From positions 2,542,001 through 2,606,000 of the forward strand of contig NW_026570221.1 in the NCBI RefSeq assembly GCF_019649055.1: 64,000 bases of DNA, given 5' to 3'. Both the position numbers and the translations under genes were made by a program. Every line of letters begins with the position of its first letter. The first letter of the stretch is position 1. Source of the DNA: Paramacrobiotus metropolitanus (lineage: Eukaryota > Tardigrada > Eutardigrada > Parachela > Macrobiotidae). Shown here in pieces: positions 54,470 through 64,000 of the stretch. The notes beneath the pieces were generated by a model. The model searched no databases, was not told the DNA's origin, and was given only the letters and a program-made list of their open reading frames with translations.

Positions 54470-55354
54470 CGATTAACCTGTTAAATATAGGTCACCCTGA
54501 CCTCGAATTTCGTGAAAGCAGCATTTATCTTACGAGCCGATAGCACGAAAGAAATGGAAATATTAGCAACAGAAGCAACAGATGAAACGGAAGTACTGGA
54601 AGTTTCACCTAAGTGTAAAAAGTCTTTGTTTACTGAGTTTGGCTACTGTTGTTGCAATAATAATACCAATAATAACACAACATGTTAACTCACGCCCAAG
54701 GTGAGGTGTGTTTGCTCGCACTCGTGATGCCCGTTCATCCGTCATCGCCAAACGGGTTATTGAAATACTGAAAGCCTGTGGACTATACTTCTACCATTAC
54801 GAAGTTTGAATTCATGGTGCTATCTGCACAGTCTCACAGTGGACTGATGAAACGCTTGGCCCTTGGGGAGCGGCGGCCATCGCCATCATCAAGGAGCTGG
54901 CTAAAAGACTGCGACAATAAACAGGAGAAGTACGCTCGCACGAATTTCATCGACAGCGCTTGTCGATTGAGATCGATTGAGATTCAACGGGGGAACGCGG
55001 CGTCAGTACTGGGCACCATGGATGGAGTGGATAAGCTTACAGAGATTTTTTGTTATCGTCTGAGCGGTTCTGTTTTATATTACCCACAGTGTAACCAGCA
55101 ACGAAATCATAAAAACTATAGAAGTATTGATGAATAGTTTTTTTCTCAATGCTACAACATTTGACGAAAACCTAAGCTACACGTCTTTACTCACGGAATT
55201 GGGGAATTCTACCAGGAGATATAACTGGAAATGAATAATGCTCGTATTTTCCGTGCATGGTCAAAATTCAAAGCGATGGTAAACTGTTCGTATACACAGA
55301 TCAAAGCACACAATTAGAACCCAGTTCGCTCCCACAAAACATTCATCTTATCGG
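54470..55354. other. Possible transposable-element coding remnant
   Basis: 54778-55137 has an open frame with IEIQRGNAASVLGTM, a phrase I associate with repeated-element proteins without being able to name the family. A neighbouring frame gives AAIAIIKELAKRLRQ just before it, so the original reading seems shifted. Left as a low-confidence remnant. Confidence 0.25.
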
Positions 55355-56578
55355 TCAAATTTTGTTCCTCTCCTGTGCATTATTGACCATGCGCACCAGT
55401 ACCAACCCGGCCAAGCAGGTGATAAGGTCAGCCATGGCGAGCCCCAATGTTAACCACATAATGTGCGCCTTGATCCAGTAGGCGCTGCAGTGGGGCGGTC
55501 GGTTCCACAGATAGTAGCGCGGCCACATGGGCATGTTGTGGCAGTCCGTGAAGTTGTCGGAAAAATCCGGGTCGTCAACGAACCAGCTGAAGCGGATGGC
55601 CAGGTAGCAGACGATCAGCAGCGCGTAGAATATGGTCACGAACAGTTCCGCCACGCGCAGACCGCGGCTGTCTTTGTCCCGGCAGTATATAACCAGGGTG
55701 ATCACCGCCAAAATCCAGTCAAGCGCACCCAACGCGAAACCGGCTTTGAAGAAGTCCTCGGCGGTGTTCTTCGTGTAAAATGCGGAGCTGGCAACCTCCG
55801 CTGTGAAAATTAATTTATTATACATCAGTGTTTTGCGTACTGGAAGCGTAATTCCTGTTTCGCTTTATTAAAAAAAACGTTCATCACACAAAATTATTAT
55901 CCGCACTGGTGCACATAATTAAAGAATGTATTAGCAAACTTCAATAATTTAACCGTGGAGAAATTTTATTCCAGAGCTCAGCACACGGAAGCTGGATTAC
56001 TAATAATAGTACAGTAAAATAATAATGAAATAAAAAATGACTGAATGCAACTGGTGCCTTTCGTCACCGGGCGTTATTCAGGTAGCCACGTGCTATGTTG
56101 CAGCAGCTGAGTGTTTCTAACGTACTGCATGCAGCAAAAGCATTTCAACTGCGAAGCAAATTGAATTAATTTATTAGCTTCCAAGTACTCAGCTGTTGCA
56201 ACTTTGCATAAAACTAAATGTTCGTGGGCGTCAAAGCATACGAAAAGCAGCAAACGGCCGTAAAAGAATAAATTTTAAAAAAAACTGACCAAATTAGTGA
56301 TTGTTTTCTGCATATTTTTTCTGGATTTTTGGGCCTCTAACGCTTCATAGTACCTTACCGATTATCTGCAAGGAGATGAAGCAAAATCCAAAAATAATAT
56401 GCAGAGGTCCCAGAACCATGCGCATTCGATCGGTCTTCATTTTCGTAATATTGTAGAAAAACAGGACGCTGCAAGTAAATATTAAGCCTGTGCAATTCAC
56501 AATAATTAGAGCAGAAATCCTCGACTGCTGAACAGTACAAACGAGCAGGCTTTGCATATAACCGATCACAGCCGGCAC
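55355..56578 (-). CDS. Four-TM membrane protein 1, 221 aa, two exons
   Basis: Exon 1 56578-56359 and exon 2 55800-55355 join in phase (G then CG) with donor GTAAGG and acceptor TTTTCACAG. Hydrophobic spans: about 23-42 (ALIIVNCTGLIFTCSVLFF), 54-73 (MVLGPLHIIFGFCFISLQII), then in exon 2 DWILAVITLVIY and VTIFYALLIVCYLAI, plus a C-terminal one (LTLGLAMADLITCLAGLVLV). The loop with PDFSDNFTDCHNMP and PPHCSAYW has paired cysteines and an N-glycosylation site. The topology recalls MARVEL-like or CD20-like families, but I do not recognise it. Confidence 0.78.
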
Positions 56579-57301
56579 GGGTGCTGATTAGTGTTGATCA
56601 ACACCGGGCGAACAAGCGTATCGCACGGCGTTAGCACGAAAGTCTAATAATGACCAGACTGATAAACGGTGTTGCAAGAGAGATAACGCTGCACGGAATA
56701 TCGAGTGTTTGATTTTCTCCATTAAATGCCCGCTATTAAGTACGAAGCCAGTAAATCACCGTAAGCGTTCGTTTAAACCGCGCTCTCGCAATATGAATAA
56801 TGCCGATTTAGATAATTAATTAAAATATAAAATCAGCCATTAATATTATACGAGTACGAACAATTTAATTTGGGCAATGCCGCAATAGCCAGTACGCCTA
56901 TCGATACGCTTGCGTATCTAGATTTAAGCTAATTAGATCGATAGAAATTTAATCACGGAAAAAATGTCAAAATTGCGGCAATTATAAATAAAAACTCGAT
57001 AAAATTTAGCGGTAAGTTTTTTGTGATTTTTAATAGATTTTGTAAACAGTCTGATCTACAAGCAAAATCAAACGCAAATGCAACTCAGTTAACGGCAACC
57101 TTGCAATCACATCAACAACACTGCAAAAAAACCCCACTTTTGAGGTTTATAAAACGGTTCAATAAAAGCTGCACGGTAACGATTTACCCAATTAAAATAA
57201 AATTACAGTACAATATTACGTCAGATCTTGATTAGAGATTTCGCTTATTGCATACAACCGCAATTATTTGATCGATAGGGCGGCTTGGTTAGACCAATTG
57301 C
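56579..57301. other. Intergenic between the four-TM paralogues
   Basis: AT-rich; presumably the promoter side of gene 1 and the 3' side of gene 2. No other gene seen. Confidence 0.35.
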
Positions 57302-58170
57302 TTAGATTTTATTGCGCTCCTGAGCGTTGCTGACCACCCGCACCATGACCAGCCCGGCAAAGCATGTGATCAGATCGGCCAGTGCAATCCCGATGGTGAT
57401 CCACATGATATGCGCTTTAATCCAGTAGGCACTGCAGTGGGGCGGCCGGTTCCACAGGTAGTACTTGGGCCATGTCGGCATAAAGTGGCAGTCCGTGAAA
57501 TTGTCCGTCCAATCGGGATCCTCCACAAACCATTGAAACCGAATGCCCAAGTAGCAGATGAGGAGCAACGTGTACAAAATAGTCAGGATCATCTCGGCCA
57601 CCCGCAGACCGCGGCTGTCTTTATCCCGACAGAATATCACCAAGGTAACCGCGGCCAGGATCCAGTCCATGCCGCCCAACGCGAAGCCGGCTTTGAAAAA
57701 GTCCTCGGCCGTGTTCTGCGTGTAAAACGCCGCGCTGGTAATTTCCACTGCGAAAAAGATGTTTTTCTTAAAGGTTCGGATTTCATTAGAAATGTTTTCC
57801 CGAATATTATGACTAAATCAACGGTAAAAACCAAAGCCGGGAGCGAGAAAGTCGCCTTTAGTCTACGTTTATAAAGGTCACTTTTGAAATTATTCATTTT
57901 TGGATTTTTAGTTTAGTCAATTTGGTAACTACGCTTGATTACCGTTTTTTTCGTTTTGTTTTGTTAAGGGTGACCTTAATCTTAACATTATTTTTTTTTA
58001 AATCATGCGTCCACAAAAATGCTGTACTTTACATCTTTCTTACCAATAATCTGCAGCGCAATAAAGCAAAACCCGTAAATAATATGTACTGCCCCCAATA
58101 TCATCCGTATTCGATCGCTCCGCATTTTCGGGATGAAGCAAATCGTTGTATATCTCGCAGTTCTCGAAAA
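57302..58170 (-). CDS. Four-TM membrane protein 2, paralogue of gene 1, 5' end unclear
   Basis: Exon 2 (57747-57302) has exactly the same length as its counterpart (446 nt), the same phase, and about 80% identical residues (NTAEDFFKAGFALGG..DWILA; GLRVAEMILTILYTLLLICYLGIR; PPHCSAYWIKAHIMW). Exon 1 ends at 58044 with RMILGAVHIIYGFCFIALQII and donor GTAAGA. The first TM segment of gene 1 has no good match: the corresponding DNA is shorter and the frame yields no helix. Either the true first exon is further upstream, or the N terminus is lost and the copy is degenerating. The pair is a tandem duplication on one strand. Confidence 0.65.
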
Positions 58171-58269
58171 ATGCCTACAAACGACGTGGTCCACTAGGAA
58201 AATACTCTGCAGATGACGGTTTATGTGGATATGACAAATAATAAGAAGGCAGCAGTCTTTTGCGTATTG

Positions 58270-60150
58270 ACAGATTTCACAACGTTTTGAATGAGCAGGA
58301 TTTGTGCTTGACCAAACACCAACTGCCACAGAAGGCATCGCGCGCCGTAACCGAAAAACAAACAACACCCAGACTGATAAAGCGTTCTCATGTCAAACAT
58401 TGTAAACGTACAGAGTAACTGATTCTTCTGTTCATCACGGATTATGCAAGGTAGCCTATCGCATACTGTAGACATAGGCAGTTTAATATACCGCGTTTAC
58501 AGTCAAAGTTTAAACAGTGTTTTTAATGTTGCTGTGCATTCAGTGGCCATCCTCGACAAAATGTTTTACGTACTCTGTACATTTGCTCATTAGCGTGATA
58601 AATTGTCATGTGTGGTACCGTTGATAATTAAAGACATAATTCCTTTCCGCGACATGTGATTTTGGGTTATTGTACTTAGAAAAGCTTACACTGTCCCAGT
58701 CAATTATTTTTTGTTAGTGAGGCGGAATATTTGTGCATTACCAAAAAGGCAAAAACTGTATCGGTATTGTAGAAATGTCAGGCGGAATGAAGCAAAACTG
58801 ACATCAACAGGCGTAGTTAACCTGTGAAAAGTTTTTGCACTGTAAAGCCTGGACGTGGCTCGATTACGCAGATCCCGTGATTGTGCCCGGTGGGGGAGAG
58901 AGGCCAACCGATGGGAGGCACTCGAGTACGAGTGCCCTTGACGCTGCCGGGTAGAAAACAGCAGCAGTCGATATGCAATTATCCCCTCTTGTTCCTCCAT
59001 ACTCACAAATGATGGCTTGTAACGGTGCACTCACTGCGCCGTACAGTAGCAATCCTCTTCAAGATTGCGCTTATCCAGGGTTGTACCATGCGCACTCTCT
59101 TACTCTGTGTACTTGGAGTGTGTACGTACTCAACTAAACCGGCAACTTGACGTTCAGAGTTCAGCAGATTGACCGTACATTTCACCGCGTTCCTGCCGAA
59201 TAACTGAATGAAATAACAACATAATGCTTTAAATTACAACATCGCGAAAATCTTTTTTAAATAGCTATGCCTTATAACACTGGCAGTAAACTTTTCCCGA
59301 ATAAGTTGGAAACGGTTACTGGTTTTTGCACCCAAAATAGAAATCGCTGCACTGAAATTATGCCAAGAGCAAAAATTTTATTAGATTTCTGGATGATTTT
59401 CGGGACTCATAGGCTTCTTAGGATTAGTAATTTTTATGTTTTCGTATGCTCAGGTTTTTAGAATTCGAAGTCCTTAAAGTTCTTACACTTCCTAATTATT
59501 ACGGCACCAATGAAGTTTCAACTAAACAGATGTTTAAAAAGTTTTCATATGTTTCTCGGTTTCTGTGGCCTCGGTGGTTTTCCAGGCTATCGGAAGCTAT
59601 CACCGGAACCGGACCAGCCCGTGACGTCACAACGTAATACGAGCGTTACGAATTGTGGAGATCCCGTGTTGTGTCCAACAAAGAGCACTGCGCTTCCACA
59701 GTCAACAGGGAATCAATCGATCGTGCAGACTGCAACTGCGTGTATAGTGACTATACGTTGCTGGAGGCGGAAACGGCATATGCGCACTCCAGTATCCCCG
59801 CGACTGAGTGCAGTGCTCGTGTGCAACAATTAGCCCGATGTGGCAGGTGGCTGCGGGCGGTTGCGCGGGCTGGCATCCCCACTGCTGCGCGCTCTCGCTC
59901 ACTAACTGTCTTTCCTACCCAGGAAGAAAGCCGAGCCACATATGTTTCCACAACATTGGCCAATCTAATCGGGTTGATTACGCACTGCACTCGCTTTTCC
60001 GTGGCCATTCCGCTCGCTATGCGCATTATGCCGGCAGCCACGATCGTCTAGCGTGATAAACAAACCCGGGATTATTTTATCCTTCCGCGCATGACATATA
60101 TCTAACCATAAACACTGAAGCGTAGATGTTTTGCTGATCGATGGCATGGA
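58270..60150. other. Intergenic, no gene supported
   Basis: Several open frames exist (for example around 59650-60050) but show no family motif or splice logic. Confidence 0.35.
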
Positions 60151-60158
60151 TATGTCCG

Positions 60159-60167
60159 TATATAAAA
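60159..60167 (+). promoter_or_regulatory. TATA box of the six-cysteine gene
   Basis: TATATAAAA about 110 bp before the predicted ATG, with a GC-rich start region after it. Spacing fits a transcription start near 60190. Confidence 0.55.
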
Positions 60168-60275
60168 AACCCGGCGTAGCGACGAGGGGATGATTGTGGC
60201 GATCATGTTGCGGTTGTGAAGAGATCAGTCTTTAATGATTGATGCAGCAGGCTACTGAATGGTACGACTGTGTGT

Positions 60276-63200
60276 ATGGCGATCGGCGGAATAAGTTGGT
60301 TAGCCGTGCCGGCTCATGCGGCATCCCTTTGGATTAGACTGGCGCGTAAGGGGATCTGGGGGATTATCCTGCTCCTCGCTGCACACGGTATGTTGCCGCT
60401 ATGAACCATTAATCAGCACTTGTAATGCACAGTGTGTACATTTTGTCCAGTTGACTCTGTAGTGCCGTGCTGTAATCTTTTTTCGAGGCATGAGTGGGTA
60501 ATTTGATCGGAAATCGTTGCATGGATGTCTTGGTTTGAATAATAATTTTAGGAGATATTTAGAAGTGCTTAGAAATTTTTTGACTCGCTCTTTTAGTATC
60601 AGCAAAATAAAACTGCTTTTTCAGTATCAGAAAAATAAAATTGGTTTGCGGAAAATGGCTTGAAAAATGCTGCGGAAAAAGTATCACTTTTTTCCATCGC
60701 AACTGGCGTTTTTGCGTTAGTATCTACACTCGCGATACATCTTTCTATTTGGATATCTTTGAATTGCTCTCCTGGCTTGGAAAGCTATTTTAGAAATATT
60801 TACAATAATCAAAAATCTCTGTGCCCATAAAAAAAATCGTTTTGATAACAGCAAAACACTGTACCTATTTTTCTGTTGACTCATTTAAGAATGCACTGTG
60901 TATGGATTTTTTTAGGTAGGATCGGCACTTAATTTTTAAAAATATTATGCTCTCAGTGCTTATGGAAATAATGCAGCGTTTGTTATTTTGTAAAAGCTGA
61001 TAGAAGGCGCAATGAAAATCGGAAGGCTTTTTTTAAACAAATCTTTGATGATGGTGTTGCGTGAAGCGCGCGTTTCGCGCGTGGCCGAACGAGAGAAAAC
61101 ATATTAGGCCGGAAATTGTTTATAATGGATTATTTCAACATTGGCCCGGGCGCCTCTTGCACACGTTCGACAGGAAGCGCCGGGCGAATGCTTGGCACGG
61201 TTTTGATTGCCGGGTTAACGACAAATCGACCGGTTTATCTTTGCTAATAAAAGAAAACACCAGACGCCAGCCGGATCATTATACGCCAGCCATAAACGGC
61301 CTGACAATGCGCAGCGTTGACCTTCCTAAATGTACAGTCACGCCAACAGTCATTTATTGTTTTTGCAATCGATTTCCTTGCATTCAAATAAAATATAGTT
61401 TATCCAGCTAACATTATGTAAATAAAGAAATACTCCGAATATTGATTTATATTCCTTCCTAGCTCAAACATCAAACTTTTATCTTGCACACCGTGGTTTC
61501 TTGCAAAATAATTGCGCTTAGATTTAGCTTATAAATTATTATATATATATATATTGATTAAAATATACTAGATTCATTTTTTTTTCGATTACTAAATTCG
61601 ATAAAAATTTTAATTTTTGCATTAAATTTCAAGTTAACGTTATACTGCATTTTAAAAACATTTTCTAATCACGGCGACACTTTTCATAAAGGTCATATTT
61701 TTCCGGTATATACAATACAAAAGCTGGCGATATTTCCATAATGAAGAATGACAAGCAGCTAACAGCAAAATAATCGTCCAATTAATTCCCGATCAGCCGG
61801 TTTTTATGGGATATTTTGGGGCGTAAGTTTTTAACCAGCGGAAATGATCCGTTGCCGGGTCGGAGAAAATGTGCCGGGATTAGAAGCGTTGTTTAATTGA
61901 TCGACGACAGTTTTGTCGTTGTTAATCAGTGAGGATGAATGGCGAAACGGGCGCCCCGGCTTCCGTAATATGCAAGACAGCATTATACAGTACAGCAGCC
62001 GATCCATTTTACGCGGCTGCCAGTGCGCCGATCGATCCCCGCGACCGGAAACAATTTAATTTGGCCATGATGGACAAAAGGCTTGGAATAATACTGGACC
62101 AGTCATACAAGGGCCTGGCGCAGAACAGAAAAACGTCTTCCTGCTTTGGCGTTAATTGAAACGAGACGTGCGCTTTTCAAATCGACGATAAACACATGGC
62201 GAAGCGGTTAAGCGTGATGTCAATTCTAATTAGTGTATCACGGCCGCTGCGGATAGGGCGCCGGTGTGGCGTGATCAAGCCGGTAGCTGGCATTATTTAT
62301 TAGGATCAATTTTTACGTTCGATGGTGTCTCCGAAAATTGACCTCGTTTATCGGAGGAAAAAATCTGGATTATCGATAAATTGATTATGCGAAAAATTTT
62401 GCTAAGCTGTTTGTTTCGAAAGCCGTGCGTAGCTGGCTTCGTATTACTACACGAGTCTTTTTAGAGAATATTTACAAAAATAAAAAAGCTGAAATAAAAA
62501 ATTAGACAACAGTAAAAGTGTTCATTATTATACCTAAAATTGCGCATAAAGCAGCTATTATTTGATATCATTTTAGCATGATTCAATAAACTAAAGATTG
62601 CAGATCCCATACCTAAAACAAGGTAATTTTAATGTTAACTACGATAGCAGTTATTCTTCTTTAAATACCGAAAATTATGAGCGCTGTTTTTCGGCTAATA
62701 CATTTTTCTTTAAAGCATTTCTTGCTCGATCTGTTTTTAATAAAAGCGCTACGATCGCCTAAGTACGTAATCGATCTTGCCTTATTTGTGGGGATGAAAA
62801 CCATGCCTTCAGCTGTTGGCACATCCCTGTCAACGTATGCAAATCGTTTGCGTATACATAGCGCTAACCCACGCTGACACAATAGTGTATATAAATTGTG
62901 TATACAGTATGTTTGGTAATCGCAGCACGCTCCGCCCGCGGCTACGACGACCAGGAGGCCTGCCGTTTCCACGTCGTCAACGAGACAACCGGCCTGTACG
63001 TGTCGCACTACTTCATGTGCAAGGCCCCCTTCCCGCCCTACTGCTGCGGTACGGATACCTTCAAGGAGTGCTGCCGGTGGACGCATTATGTTATCAACCG
63101 ATTCGGAGGCGGCAGCACCGGACTCGGGTGAGCAGAGGATAATAATCGTGCTCCGCAGAAATTTACGTCATAACTATTTTTGCCAAGTTATTGTCCCGCA

Positions 63201-63914
63201 AGAATGCTTAATAATGCTTGCCTTTCTAATCGCAGGCAGTATAAAAGAATTTCTAAATTCCTTCTGTTTGCTTTCTCAAAATTGCTTTTCTAGTATCACC
63301 TATTATTAGAACGGATTATTTATGTTCCAAGAAATCAATGAACTGCTTATAAATTTTTCAACTAAATACAACACACCTTAGGTTATCGGATTACTAAAAT
63401 GAGGTCACTTTCCAAGCATGCATGTCTCTAAGGTTTTCTGCTGACGCTTATTAATTTAAGACTGGTTTAGTTTAAAACAGAATTTTCTTGAAGTAAATTT
63501 ACATCTACATCTATTTATAAATTTTTCCAATAATTTTAATGACGTAGCGGATTTTTCATTTGGTAAATAAAAGTCTAACAGTAAGTGATTCTTCCGGCTC
63601 TAGATTATCAATTTAAAGCCGTTTGTTTATTTTGTTATATGTTGAAAGCGGATTACACAAAATAAATTTCTATTTAGTTTTTCAGGAAATTATTTGCTAG
63701 CGCCATTTAGCCGCTTTTTAATCCATGACGTACCATGACCTTTCGGACTATAATTACTCGAGTGTAAACCCTGCTAAATAATCTCCAATTCTTCAGGGAA
63801 TCATGTAATCATCGGGTGTGCGACGTCTTAATTATTCGCCTGCGCTTGCGTTGCATACTAACCGATGCCGGGTTTAATTGTTGCAGGGTGGGTCTGCTGG
63901 TTGGACTGGGATTT
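60276..63914 (+). CDS. Six-cysteine single-pass membrane protein (Shisa/WBP1/VOPP1-type), 5' three exons
   Basis: Exon 1 (60276-60387) begins MAIGGISWLAV and gives a signal peptide (GIWGIILLLAAHA). Exon 2 (62926-63127) gives ACRFHV, YFMC, PYCCGT and KECCRW, that is C, C, CC, CC: the six-cysteine pattern of the STMC6 group, with one NET glycosylation site. Exon 3 (63887-63914, 28 bp) gives GVGLLVGLGF, the start of a TM helix. Phases agree at both joins (1, then 2), and donors GTATGT, GTGAGC and GTAAGT are good. These proteins act as adaptors in the endomembrane system, often through PY motifs in a Pro-rich tail that here would lie beyond the window. The right part is cut by the window edge. 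Confidence 0.75.
60388..62925 (+). other. Intron 1 of the six-cysteine gene
   Basis: About 2.5 kb, AT-rich, with a TA microsatellite at about 61541-61555. No nested gene supported. The size is large compared with other introns here. Confidence 0.55.
63128..63886 (+). other. Intron 2 of the six-cysteine gene
   Basis: 759 bp ending TTGTTGCAG. No coding content seen. Confidence 0.55.
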
Positions 63915-64000
63915 GTAAGTAAGCATTAAATCTTTGAAGACCGAGGAGTGCGCTATAACCGGCGCCGCTGATTACGAACTATCTACATGATCGGCGGAAT

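Noticed and set aside
59653-60051. 132-codon open frame as a gene
   Set aside because: No family motif, overlapping open frames in other phases, and no splice or promoter support.

Overview
The window reads as invertebrate nuclear DNA, and a tardigrade is my best guess, not a demonstrated identity. The reasons are GT..AG introns that are often only 60-80 bp, an orphan GPCR with a decayed tandem copy, tandem four-TM genes, TATA and AATAAA signals of metazoan type, and no bacterial operon structure. Layout: 0.2-5.0 kb holds the exons of an M13 (neprilysin-type) metalloprotease, with a GLG1-like fragment antisense in one intron. 6.6-7.7 kb is a class A GPCR. 8.2-38.4 kb is one nested stack of mobile elements. 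39.7-40.8 kb is a decayed GPCR copy. 42.0-44.9 kb is a membrane-anchored kinase gene with a 1.47 kb foldback transposon in an intron. 45.7-48.5 kb is dense in inverted-repeat (MITE) elements. 48.9-52.3 kb is a secreted serine protease homologue. 53-55.1 kb holds more transposon debris. 55.4-58.2 kb has two paralogous four-TM genes. 60.2 kb to the right edge is the start of a six-cysteine single-pass (Shisa/WBP1/VOPP1-type) gene. || The stack at 8.2-38.4 kb can be resolved by its target-site duplications. A short hAT-like element (16-bp perfect TIRs, 8-bp TSD ACAATAAG) was entered by a 6.3 kb minus-strand LTR element (352/363-bp LTRs, TSD GTAT). One LTR of that element was then entered by a 22,982-bp Ty3/gypsy-class LTR element (two 586-bp LTRs differing at about six sites, TSD ATAT). 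|| The 23 kb element is the most interesting object here. It has gag-pol in its first half (long coiled coil, Gag domain, Gly/Asn/Arg-rich tail, zinc knuckle, protease, RT, RNase H, integrase, GPY/F-like tail; about one break in the reading frame). Its second half is about 10.8 kb of material that ordinary gypsy elements lack: an extra integrase-type zinc module, at least three sense accessory ORFs, an array of about ten tRNA-like units (A box, B box, T-run) in a three-unit higher-order repeat of about 735 bp, two antisense ORFs, and a basic/acidic ORF pair before the 3' LTR. Sequences like its LTR-end/primer-binding junction recur once per higher-order repeat, and its 3' polypurine tract recurs three times inside pol. 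I propose the tRNA-like array with its primer-site-like motifs as the best candidate for an undescribed system. || Host gene models were assembled by eye from family motifs and splice phases; those with matching phases (kinase, four-TM gene 1, six-cysteine gene, protease exons 2-5) are the firmest.
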